Of a DNA stretch of 64,000 nucleotides, positions 22,801 through 33,367 are shown piece after piece (position 1 is the stretch's first letter; each line of letters opens with the position of its first letter). The stretch spans positions 109,809 through 173,808 of the forward strand of contig QKWP01000595.1 in the NCBI GenBank assembly GCA_003550325.1. Reading direction: 5' to 3'. Position numbers and translations under genes: made by a program. The notes below the pieces were generated by a model that ran no database searches, was not told the origin of the DNA, and was given only the letters and a program-made list of their open reading frames with translations. This stretch comes from Gigaspora rosea (Eukaryota; Glomeromycota; Glomeromycetes; Diversisporales; Gigasporaceae).

Positions 22801-23800
22801 CAATACCGTTTTATTGTCTATGAATAAGGTTACCAGAAGTGCTTTAACAGATCTACAAATAACTCCAGTGCTCTCACTACTACCAAACTTTCTAACTGTG
22901 CTATCTCTACCGCACTGAACAGTTTCAGCCAACTTTCTGCTACCTTGTATCCCATATAAATCCTACACGATCCTATCATCAATGCATCTACAAACACTGC
23001 TTTTAATTGAGCTAGCTTCCACACCAGTTTGCTATTCCATTTTACCAGATTTCCCTCAACCATCTGACATCCTCTAATGTCTTGGTCATTAACTACACAC
23101 TCTTGTCCTATCCCTATTTTTTTCAGTTTGCTGCATCTACTATAGTATAAAATTCTATGTACTTTACTTGTACTGGCAGAAATGCCTGTGCAAAACTCTA
23201 AATTCTCCCTGCAAGTAATGTCAATTGTCTTGATAGAATCATTTTAAAACTCTCCACTTTTTGTTCAACTCCTTTTGCATCTTTTCGACTTTTCTTCTGG
23301 CACCTTGATATTCCTTTTTCCAAATTTATTATCAATCCATAAATCTTTAGCCTTTTTGTTAGCTCCCAGTTGCTGCCCTTACCAAACTACAGTCCTCTAA
23401 ATTGACTCTTATAATTTATTCCCTTATCTGTAAAAGCTCTTCTTTGGATACACAACTTAGCCAAACATCATTGATATAATTTCTACAGTAAATGCCTTGT
23501 GACCTCTACAAACTTATCAAAGCTCTCATTATTTTTGAAAAATCTAAAGTGACTAGGATAGGCCAAATGGCAGAACTGTATAATGGAACCACTTCTCTCT
23601 TACTCAAAAATCTAGAAAATGCTGAGCCCAATCATCTATCAGAATATAGTGGTATCTATTCTTTAGATTGAATAATATTATCTACCAATTTCTCCTGATC
23701 ATCTTCAACAATCCTTCCAAGCCTTCGAAACAAAATGTTTTTTGGCAAACCTGGTTCAATCGTCTTAAATCTATAATCATTTATATCTTTTTGGACCCAC
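22801..23800 (-). pseudogene. RT/RNase H region of the DIRS-like element
   Basis: Minus-strand frame at 22830-23063 contains LKAVFVDALMIGSCRIYMGY and EIAQLESLVVVRALELFVD, similar in layout to the RNase H of DIRS/Ngaro elements (an aspartate strand, then an E-x-x-A-L helix). The stretch to the right, up to gag, has the expected length for reverse transcriptase but is too decayed for its motifs to be named. Broken. Confidence 0.5.
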
Positions 23801-23822
23801 TTTTGGACCAAAAATACCGGAC

Positions 23823-25174
23823 TCACTTCAACAATACTTTTGGTCTCTTCTTCCCCTTATATATTAACTTTACCGCCTGCATTTTCATTAGCCTTTCCAA
23901 TTCTTGCTCTACCCACTCCAACTCATCATCTATAAACTCGATCTGTCTCAGCACTTTCATTTGCACTAACGATTTAATGCCTTCTGGAAAAAGCACCCAT
24001 TCTTCAGCCATGCTATCATTAATGCCGCAGGTTTTATAACCTCTTTCTAATACTTTTCCGATGATTTTAAATGGTGGTCCAGACTTCTTCTGATGAAAAT
24101 CCCAAGCTATGTGACCCTGCTCTTCACAAATAAAACATACAACTCCTCTCTGCCTAAAGAATCTACTATTACTATACGGCCTGGAATATCCTTGACTCCT
24201 ATATTGCTGTTGGTATGAGCTTTGATCTAGCATCACATTCCTGTAACTCAGGGTCATATTTAAACCAAAGGTTGGATGAACTGGTTGGAACAGTATCAAG
24301 TTCAGTGTTATACTGGCTGAAACTGTTGTTGTATTGGCTATTGAAGTACTAGCTATTGTACTATTTGATTCGTAGCCAAATTTCCAAATCCTACTAATAA
24401 ACCAGCTGCTATAGTTCCTGAGTCTTCTGCACTATTTTTCACTTTTACCGCTTGTTCTTTGCTAGTTGCCTGGCACTTATCAACTTATCTTGAAATACGC
24501 ATTTATAATGTCTTTGTCTGATGAATTCTTAATTTCTGTTGCCATATTCCAACCTTTCCTCTTAGTTACTCTCAACATAAACGCTCTAGTTGCCACAATT
24601 TCGCACACCTTTACTATCATCTTCCAATTCTTACTTATTACTGCATTATTCCAAATACCTTCCTACTCTGCACCATTCATCATATTCAAACTGGTCTCTT
24701 GACTTATTTATCTTTTCTTTCGCCCAGTGTTTATATTCATCTACACTTTGCATACACTTTCTAAAATCATTGACAACTTTTTCCATTGTTGCTGAACCGT
24801 CTGTTTTAGAGATTTCACTAACGCTATGTATTGCAAATCTGGTACTGAAAATCCATGTACTCCTGCACCTCCATCAGTTGTTTCTGACCTATTAAAATTT
24901 TTTCTCGTATGGCAAAACCCAAATCAGTATCAACTCTCCTTTCTCGCCTATTATTACTCTGATTATTTTCCTTCCCTCTATCCTTCTCTCTTGCTTTATC
25001 AACAATTCTACTAGCCAACCTAACTACCAATTCTTTTTTCATGCCAGCCTCTGACAACTCTTTATCTTTACATAATATTTTTAATATTTCCAATGAAAGC
25101 CGATTCATACTAACTCTTAACACTTGGTGTGGTACTTTTTCTGAATCTCCTTCCAAATTACTGCCTATGGGCAA
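23823..25174 (-). pseudogene. Gag-like region of the DIRS-like element (SAP-like and zinc knuckle)
   Basis: The frame at 24824-25174 contains MNRLSLEILKILCKDKELS and GMKKELVVRLASRI, a helix-extended-helix pattern like the SAP DNA-binding motif, followed by a charged Lys/Arg/Glu stretch. The frame at 23823-24299 contains VCFICEEQGHIAWDF, a CCHC-like zinc knuckle, preceded by a Gln/Tyr/Arg-rich segment. Both lie upstream of RT in coding direction, as gag should. Broken between and within these frames. Confidence 0.65.
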
Positions 25175-26124
25175 CTAAACTTGTGTTGAGCTTGCAGCAA
25201 AGACAAAAGAAGGAGAACAAACTTCCAACTTTTCCTCCTTAAATAGCAACTCCTATAACCACATAGTTCTGTCACTAAGTGCAATACATTATACTTACAA
25301 AATTTCCACTAACATTACTCAATTGATTTTTCAAATTTATACCATCTTAATCAAATTGAAGCATGCAATAACCTCTAATTAGGTAGCTATTGAAAACCAT
25401 CAATAAAATCACATTTACATATCTGTCAATCAAAGCATATATAACAGAAACCCCCTCAGACCATAAAAGCAAACCAAATATTAGTGAACTAGAAATAAGC
25501 CTTCTGTATGCACTTTAAAAGTATATGCCTACATCCAGACCCACCAACATACGCCAACACCAGCAATATGCTTGCATAAAGGAGAACAATTTCTGGATGG
25601 TACTCTGAGTCCTTCTATTGATACATCCGCAGCCACCCACCAACAAGTGCTTCCATTCTCACGAAAGCATATACTGATTGACCTGTATAACAATCTTGGA
25701 ACAAAAGAACAGTCCAATCAGTATCGCCAAAACAAACAAATAAATATATATAAACATGTATAAATAGACAAACTAAACATACAAACAAATAAGCAAAATG
25801 ATAATAAAGAAATAAAATAAAACAAATAAAGACACATCTACAAGCATGAAAAATCATATATACAGATACACAAAAGAAAAAAAAAATGAAATAAATAAAA
25901 TTAGAAAGTGGCCAATGACACAACAACACACCTACACCATGATCAAAAAAAAAAAGAAGAAAGCACTCCAACAAACCAAAACATCAACAGCTAAATACGA
26001 AATTTTTAGCGTATCCAGACAGTTACTTATTCTTGCTCACTGATCGAAAGAGTTAAGAAAAAAAATAATTCAAAAAAAAACCCTCCACGATATGTCAGAA
26101 TCAACATATCATTTTTGGGCAGCC

Positions 26125-26424
26125 TAACATCTCTACAGCTGGCTTGCTTTAGCAGGCGGGAAACCACTGGCCAACAATCAGCTTGACTTTGCTCAAGCCA
26201 TTCTTAACCTGGTCTGTGACAGTAAATCTCAGTGCAATAAATATTGCTAAAAATTCAGGAAACTCACTGTTTCTAGCACCTATAAAATGTATATACAAAA
26301 CACTACTACACTCTTGTACTATTGTTCACACGAACAATATTTAATAAAAAATCTAATAAAATTCTGGCCAGATTCTTAGAAAGCTGCTTTCAGCCATAAT
26401 GCAAAGTGCGTGCCAATGTTTTTC
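26125..26424. repeat. Split direct repeat B, first copy
   Basis: Begins TAACATCTCTACAG and contains TTTAGCAGGCGGGAAACCAC and TATTGTTCACACGAACAATA (a palindrome). It abuts copy 2 of repeat A at TTTTTC|ATGCTAG, the junction expected if the two ends were joined in a circle. Confidence 0.92.
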
Positions 26425-26745
26425 ATGCTAGTTGACAGAAAAGTCAACTGATAAAAAATGCGGCAAAGCACTACAGCACCCACATGACTGCAGGCATGTG
26501 ACATATCGGACCTGATCAAAGGACAATTGGGTGCACAAACTGCCAATAACAAAGGCGCATGCTGATGCACCAATCTGTGCGTGAATCGCCTAATCACATG
26601 CATGTACCAGTAGCACAAACGAATGCAGCCACAGCTGCAATGCAGATTCTGGTGTGTAACATGCCATCAAGCCATCACATAAATATGAATGGCTAGCAGA
26701 CACCAACTCTCTCTCAGAAAAAATTTGAAATCGATTCTTTTTTGC
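26425..26745. repeat. Split direct repeat A, second copy
   Basis: Starts ATGCTAGTTGACAGAAAAG, as does the copy at 21520. The copies differ by scattered substitutions and short indels, showing considerable time since insertion. Confidence 0.92.
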
Positions 26746-26805
26746 CCTGCCCAACCCACCTCAAATAGGAATGATCAGGACCCCGATATGGCAGCCACTT
26801 GATTC

Positions 26806-27106
26806 TAATATCTCTACGGCCGGCTTGCTTCAGCAGGCGGGAAACCACTGGCCAACAATCAGCTTGACTCTACTCAAGCCATTCTTAAACTGGTCTGTGA
26901 CAGTGAATCTCAGCACAATAAATATTGCTAAAAATTTGGGAAACTCACTGTTTCTAGCACCTATAAAATGTATATACAAAACACTACTACACTCTTGTAC
27001 TATTGTTCACACGAACAATATTTAATAAAAAATCTAATAAAATTCTGGCCAGCTTCTTAGGAAGCTGGCTTCTAGCCATAAAGCAAAGTGCGTACCAATG
27101 TTTTTC
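26806..27106. repeat. Split direct repeat B, second copy
   Basis: About 300 bp, similar to 26125-26424. It ends GCCAGCTTCTTAGGAAGCTG followed by a stretch ending in TTTTTC; the former is a strong hairpin. The right flank resumes the interrupted hAT MITE. Confidence 0.92.
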
Positions 27107-27412
27107 GTTATTATAGTGTTTACGGTCCCGGTCCGGTTCAGTTCTTCGGTCCTTCGGTCCCATAATGGTCCTTTAATGATTACGTCATCTTAATGCATAA
27201 GATTTTATTGGCCAAAAATGACGTAATTATTTATTGTCAAATGTAAACAAACATCATATGAACTATGTTACACCTGATCAAGAAATTTGATTGGGTGATA
27301 CGAATATCATAGTTATTTTTACAAGGACCAGTCCCAGGACCAGTTATCAGTCCCGGTCCGGTCCCGGTCCTGGACCGGTCTTTTTTACGACTGATGCATC
27401 CCTATACATGTC

Positions 27413-28265
27413 ATTTTTTATTAATAGTTTAATTAACAATTCTTGTCTATCTAGGGTAAATGAACTTTGTTGAAATAAGCAAGAATACAATATGTTTATC
27501 ACTTCTGAACTTGTTTATGTATATGATTGGTTATATAAGTACTGAAATTGACCGAATTTTAGAAAATAGATATAGATTAGTTACTGTGCTAGTTTATCTG
27601 ATGAAGATTCTGATCACGGTACTCAAATTCGACCAATCAGATTGCTTTAAGCGGACAGACAGTTATAACTTTTATAATACTAGTAGTTAGGTACGTCCTT
27701 ACGTCCATGCTATAGTAATTACTGGTATACAAAAATAAATATGGTAAATACTAAATTAGTGTAATCTGGGTCAAACGGATCAGAATTAGGGATGAAATAT
27801 ATATATATAAAAAAAAATAAAAAATATTTTACTTGATAAGGCACGTAATTTCTTTAATTTGCTTTAATTTGAGAAATGTAAGTAAAAAATACTGTTTACC
27901 TTTTGATTAATAGATATATATTGAAGTTTTTTATTAAAATTTCAGCCAATCAACGCTCATATAAGCTTTATAAAAGCATAGTTATCTTGTAATACCTTAA
28001 AAGAAATTATAAATTTATATACAATAGCATTTTACGAAACTCTTTTTATCATTGATTCTGTCTGTGAGTGGAGAGAGAGAGAGTCTGTGGCGAGTGTATT
28101 TATGTAATTCTTGGTTGATGCTTGGTGCAATATCACGTGATCGGTGGATATATTCTGCATGAATTTTGCCAGCAGTCTAAGCCATATTTGGCCCTTGTGT
28201 AACATCACCTGATTAGCTGGCACCTAGAGCCCTGTGTAACTCACTGATCCTCCTAGTGTGTTGGT
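27413..28265. other. Intergenic, with a dispersed repeat fragment
   Basis: No gene was recognised. At about 27610-27715 lies a fragment of the GATCACGGTACYCAAATTC / GACCAATCAGATTGC / TAGTAGTTAGGTACGTCC repeat seen also near 18.9, 19.2, 28.9 and 29.2 kb. A short GA run lies at 28067-28082. Confidence 0.55.
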
Positions 28266-28698
28266 TAGGGTGTCCAGGAGAAATTGTATAAAAAATGTCC
28301 TTATATATTTTATGTTAACTATCTTTGTTTCTATGTACATGCGATTTGACTGAGGTCAATTATGCGATGAATGCAAAATAAATTTAAGATTATGCGAAAT
28401 ATTTAAATAGATTATGCGATCTTTATAGTGTTATTCTACATATACTATTCTCGGAATTATTCGGATATTGACAAAAAAATTTGCCTTGACCTTACTCGTA
28501 TTTTTAGTTCATTCATTTTCTACATCGGAACTTTTTTCCCACTTTAGCTATCCGTATCTCAAAAAATCATATCTACCAATCATATTTGAGGCACATGCCC
28601 TGAATGCTTTTTTTTGTTTAATTATGCGAAGCATATATGATGCGAAAAAATGGTCAATTATGCGCATAGCATAACATCACATAATCCCGGACACCCTA
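28266..28698. mobile_element. 433-bp hAT MITE with TTATGCGA words
   Basis: Ends are TAGGGTGTCCAGGA and, read inwards from the right, TAGGGTGTCCGGGA. The 8-bp duplication GTGTTGGT is exact at 28258-28265 and 28699-28706. The interior contains at least seven TTATGCG(A/C) words near both ends, likely subterminal transposase-binding repeats. No convincing gene; a 68-aa plus-strand frame is not recognisable. Confidence 0.93.
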
Positions 28699-28789
28699 GT
28701 GTTGGTGCCTGATAATTTATAGTGCTGTAGTATGTTGGGAGCTTTTTAATTTTTCGAATAGTTGCTTATAGCCAACCCCTAGTATTATT

Positions 28790-29255
28790 TGCAAGTTTTA
28801 TATTTCATAAATTTTGGAACTCTTAATTATATTTTTTTTACACAGCAAAATAGATTCCGTATATTTTTAAACTCAGATAATAGGGACGATCACATGTAGA
28901 TCATCTGACGTAAGACAAAGGATGATCATCATGATCACGGTACCCAAATTCAACCAATCAGAATGCTTTAAGCTGACGGACACTTATAACTTTTATAAGA
29001 TAGATAAATAGATTATCATGCGGATCTTAAAGATAATACTATGCAAGTTTTATATTTCATAAATTTTGGAACTCTTAATTATATTTTTTTACACAGCAAA
29101 ATAGATTCCGTATATTTGATTTTTGAACTCAGATAATAGAGACGGTCACATGTAGATCACCTGACATAAGACAAAGGACAATCATTATAATCACGGTACC
29201 CAGATTCACCCAATCAGAATGCTTTAAGCGAATAGAACTTTTATAAGATAGATGT
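28790..29255. repeat. Direct duplication of about 220 bp
   Basis: Copies at about 28790-29010 and 29041-29255 share TGCAAGTTTTATATTTCATA, ACACAGCAAAATAGATTCCG, CACATGTAGATCA, ATCACGGTACCCA and CCAATCAGAATGCTTTAAGC. The second half of the unit matches the dispersed repeat at 19.2 and 27.6 kb. Confidence 0.85.
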
Positions 29256-30585
29256 ATTAATATTGCTTCGGACCCATATAAGATTCTGATTTCCTAGTAT
29301 TAGCAGTTTCTTGGTTTTTTATAACCAGTAGGTCAATTTTTGTAAAACTTAAAAATTTATATATAAAATATCTTTATTTGAAATAAAAAGCCAGGTTGTT
29401 AAACAAACATAATGAGTTTAATGATTTCAATGCTAAATTCAATTAATTGCCACCCAAACAATTATTTGATTATTTGAATGATTTTTTATAACTTGAACCT
29501 TGATATATTTTCTAATATAAGTTAGATCTAATCTACAAGTCTCTTGTTATTTGGAGGAATATTATAGGTTATGAGTTTCATAAGTTTTTAAATTGAATTT
29601 TGTCTATATAATTGGAAGCAAAGTCACTATTAAATTACAAGTTTCTTTATATAAATACATGCAACTCTTTCTTTATCTAAAAAAAAAAATTTACTATATA
29701 AAATCATAAAATTATATGCTTTCCTATTTTATGACCAATTTGTTTATTACTCTTTGCTTTTCACAGCTACTCACTAGATCTCTCATGACCAAACTATATA
29801 CTAACACTATTTCAATTGTATATTCCTACTTTATTCATCAAAAATTCCTATCATTAATGCATTTGAAATTTAATAAATCACCCTTTAGCTATGTCTATAA
29901 ATTTCAAATACTTAAACCCTTTTTTTTGATACAAATTGTCACCCTGAACTATTCTAAAAACTATTTTTTTTAGTTATAGCTATGTCTTCATCATAGCAAA
30001 ATTGCATTGTCAAATATCTATTTTCAGCAGACTTCAAATACCAAATAGGATCCATACTATATTGTTCATTTAAATACTATGTGTCTTGCTATTTTCAAAC
30101 TTGATTACCTAAATATATATTAAATAATATTAAGTTTATTATCATTAAATAAAACATATTATACATATTTGTTTTCAAATATTAAACAAAACCCATATAT
30201 AAAATAAATATGATTAAATTATTACAGATTCTCTTGAAACATGGTCGTTAAGAAATTTATCTTTTTCAAATCTTTTCATTACTGTCATGCTTAGCCTGGC
30301 CATCAAATCATCATATCAAAACACTACAAAGAATGCCATCAAATCACTACAAGAATGCTATTAAATCACTACAAGAATATTGTCAAAATATTGCAAGAGT
30401 TTCTACAAAAGTGCCAACGAACTCCCATATTGAATTACTATCAAGTTATTACAAGAACCTGGGAACACTAGAGAAACTCTGGGACAACTACAAAGATTAG
30501 AAATGTTTTTAATACAAAATAAAAAAATCAAAAAAGAGTAAAAAAAAACTTATACTTATAATCATCAATTTTCTGTAAGTTACTA
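29256..30585. other. AT-rich intergenic, with short tandem-like words
   Basis: No gene was recognised. Around 30300-30390 the phrase ATCAAATCACTACAAGAATG or close variants repeats three to four times with a period near 27 bp. Confidence 0.5.
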
Positions 30586-31090
30586 CAGTGTGTGAACCCT
30601 TAAATCAACTATTCTATATAGGCAGCAAAATTTTGGGTTGGGTTGGAAATTGGGTCAGAGCCAATAAAATTGCAGAAAATTTTGCAAATAAAAAAAAACC
30701 TGAAATATAATTAAGACAAAAAAAAAATTTTACTTTTTAAATTTGTGTACGAGCTAATCAAATTGCAAAAAATTTTACAAATAAAAAAAAATAAAAAAAA
30801 AACTTATCAGAAATTTTCAAACCTTTTTTGTAATTCTAGCTGGCACTATAGTAATGCTGGCCAAAATTATAGTGGCCAAATTTTACATTTATTAATAAAA
30901 TTAGGTAACTTTAAACCTTTATAACTATAGTTAAACTTAATAAATTAAAAACAAATACTATAGCTTTATTTTTCAAGTCTTTCTCTACATTTTTATATAA
31001 AAAAAAATTGTTCTAGCTATACTGGTTATTTTTTTATAATGTTTTAAAAATTATCAATTTTACTTGTTTGATTTAAGGGTTCCTGCACTG
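30586..31090. mobile_element. 505-bp MITE, TA-flanked
   Basis: Left end CAGTGTGTGAACCCTTAAAT and inward-read right end CAGTGCAGGAACCCTTAAAT are inverted repeats of about 25 bp, each preceded by TA. This suggests a Tc1/mariner-pogo type. The interior has two diverged copies of a block with GAGCYAATMAAATTGCA and AAAATTTTRCAAATAAAAAA. No coding capacity. Confidence 0.8.
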
Positions 31091-31464
31091 TAACAGAGCC
31101 AAGAATTGAAGATCTAGACCTGGCATATAAAATGAAATAATATTATTAAAGAATATTATTAAGAATAAAAAAAAAAACTTATAGGCTTTGGGTCATATAT
31201 ATGATCTCTTATCTTCATTTCTTTTATCTTACAATAATTAAGCATAAATATATGATTCGGCTTTTTTAAAATAAAAAAACAGCTATAAAATTTCTTTATG
31301 ATTAATTACTTACCTTTGTCTATTTTGAAGTTTCAAAAAAAAAGAAATCCCAGTAGACAGGTTATTTTAAAAAATTAACAATCAAGACTTTGATCGATCG
31401 ATCATGATACATATGAATTTATATAATTTTCATATAAAGTGACAATTTTTGCATTACTATTAAA

Positions 31465-31835
31465 CTTGTGTAACATTGGAGTTGTCCCCTGGGGTTTGTA
31501 TTATTTTGCCAACAATCACTTCACTGACATAACATTTTACTGACAAATACCCACCGATAAGTTCATTTTACCAACAGTTTGTTTCATTGAAGTTCATTTA
31601 CCAACAAGTTTTTTTTCAAAAAGCACCCTAACTTTAGTCCTAATTCTACCTAATTCTACCCTGACCCTAACGACAATGACCAGAATTACTTTGTAGGTGA
31701 AATGAGTTTCAGTAAAATAAACTGTCAGTAAAATGAACGTGTTGGTGAATAATTGTTGGTGAAATGTTATGTCGGTAAAGTGATTGTTGATTAATTAATT
31801 GCCACACGTCCCCCAACCCCTAGATAGTACAAAGA
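31465..31835. mobile_element. Foldback MITE with CCAACAA words
   Basis: The left arm (CCAACAATCACTT, GACATAACATTTTACTGAC, TTCATTTTACCAACAG) is mirrored by the right arm read inwards (TCAACAATCACTTTACC, GACATAACATTTCACC, TTCATTTTACTGACAG). Arms are about 150 bp and imperfect. The centre has a CCCTAACTTTAG and CCCTGACCCTAACG stretch, faintly telomere-like. Flanking duplication was not established. Confidence 0.7.
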
Positions 31836-31844
31836 AAAAAAACT

Positions 31845-32880
31845 TAAACATTAGTAGCAAAAATTCTCAGACTAGTGCAGTCCAAGAATCTTAAACTGCT
31901 CTTGAAAAAGGTCAAAGAACATGATAGAGAAAGTGAAATGAGTGTGCCAACCAATTGGCCAAGGAAGCACTTTGTCGACCTGATGTAACAAGTATTCATC
32001 ACAACCAGGAGCTTAGATTCAAGACACTTCTCTACTAGGATAATATTTGGATTAAAAAACCTACAAGAAGCTTTATCAAGAAAATGTTTGAGTTATGGAA
32101 TAGATTGCAATAATCTTTTATAAAAATGGTTAGCAACTTGAAACTAGCAAGAAAGGTTTTAATTTATGATTGGACTCAGCACTGGAAGCAGTTCAAACGA
32201 CTGAGTGGTCACCATTATGTCTCATTGCAACAAAGCAAAAGGTTCTCAATTCATATTAAAGCCTTGCTAATAGGTTTCCAGTATTATAAGAATTCAAAAG
32301 GCGAAAACCACACTTGTACTTAGAGGATTCATATATTTTGTGCAAAGTAGAAGAGAAGGAATTACAAGACCATTTGGTAGTATGTAGTAGTCTAGATTTC
32401 TATTGGCAAAACATAGAAAAGGTAGTAACAGAAATCATATGGAAAAGATTAGACCCAATAGACAAACATTTCTGTACAAAGGATTTTTAGAGAGAAATAT
32501 CTCTGGCATTACGAAGGATGAGAAGTATCAAGCAAGAGTGGATGTTATCAGGGGGTCTAATTAAATGAAGTAAGGTAGAAAGTTTTGAAAACATTTTTAA
32601 TTTGGAAAGAAGGCAAAAAAGGTCCTGGATCAGTTTATGGTATTAGCTTGTCAAAAGGGTAAAAACCTCTCCTGGACTACCCTTTGATAAGGGTTAACTT
32701 AGACTCTGACATCTCAGGAAGTCAATGCGATGAGTGCATTTGGGAAGTTACCCAGATGTGTCGGACTTTGTTTATTCTTGGATAAAAACATGTATTTATA
32801 TAATATATAATAAAACTAAGAGGTCGAGTTACGGCAAGACCTATCAAAGGGAAAAAAATAACTAGCAGTATCCAATATAT
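31845..32880 (+). pseudogene. 5'-truncated LINE: RNase H end, zinc finger and 3' UTR
   Basis: Plus-strand frames begin with KVKEHDRESEMSV and LAKEALCRPDV, the His-x-x-x-Asn/x-A-x-LAKE end of LINE RNase H, in shifted frames. Later LCKVEEKELQDHLVVCSSLD matches the C-x2-C...H...C zinc finger at the ORF C-terminus. The 3' UTR includes CTCAGGAAGTCAATGCGATG and TGCATTTGGG, shared with the LINE at 45110-46282, and ends in an A-rich GGGAAAAAAATAAC. Multiple frameshifts and stops show it is dead. Target duplication was not identified. Confidence 0.7.
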
Positions 32881-33367
32881 ATATATTCAATTCAGGTGCT
32901 ATTGTAAATTCATAATGAATTGGCTAAGAGTTTAACAAAAATTATTAAATATATACTAAAGATATATATATAATCTTTCAATAAATATAAGTTTATATAA
33001 TTTGTTTGATAAATTTACATATAAAAATGTTATATATCAACTTATTTTGATCAATAGGTAATTTTTTAAACCAATTTAAGAAAACATGTCTCTTGATTGT
33101 TATAAGACTAATGCAATATTTTTATACTAAGGCTAAACATATTCATATTAATCTAAAAAACAAAATGATCGATAAATAATCTGCCTTTTCCATTCACAAT
33201 TCAAAACAGATTATTGATAAAATATACCTAATATATTATAATAATTGATGAAATAATATCGATATGTTTATAACAATACCTCATGAATGCGTCCAGAAAT
33301 ACTTTGATAAAATAAACAAACAAAATATAAACAATATAACTAATTAATTAACTGTATATCAATATTT
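32881..33367. other. AT-rich 3' flank of the kinase gene
   Basis: Nothing recognisable apart from TATATA runs. The kinase stop codon is at the right border and its poly(A) signal should lie here; an AATATTTTTA context directly follows the stop, but no unambiguous signal was chosen. Confidence 0.4.

Larger units (their letters stand above)
21520..27106 (-). mobile_element. DIRS-like retroelement with split direct repeats
   Basis: Repeat A occurs at 21520-21841 and 26425-26745; repeat B at 26125-26424 and 26806-27106. Plus-strand order is A, coding region, B, A, B, the split-direct-repeat layout known from PAT/Ngaro members of the DIRS group, which integrate with a tyrosine recombinase. Coding is on the minus strand: SAP-like and zinc-knuckle gag to the right, RT/RNase H in the middle, recombinase candidate at the left. 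The flanks rejoin the host MITE without target duplication. The element is old and broken at many points. Relative to coding direction the double B-A-B block is at the 5' side, a permuted arrangement. Confidence 0.75.
21482..27404. mobile_element. hAT MITE of the TAGGGATG family, split by a 5.6-kb insertion
   Basis: Left piece 21482-21519 begins TAGAGTTTCATCAGTCCGG; right piece 27107-27404 ends ACTGATGCATCCCTA. The 8-bp duplication TACATGTC flanks the whole at 21474-21481 and 27405-27412, proving the two pieces are one element. The right piece is homologous along its length to the uninterrupted MITE at 44086-44442. GGTCCGGTCC words are frequent at both ends. The two MITE pieces total about 336 bp. 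Confidence 0.93.

Noticed and set aside
25529-26043. Several 60-119-aa frames on both strands
   Set aside because: They fall in the untranslated 5' region of the DIRS-like element, are low in complexity and overlap each other on opposite strands.
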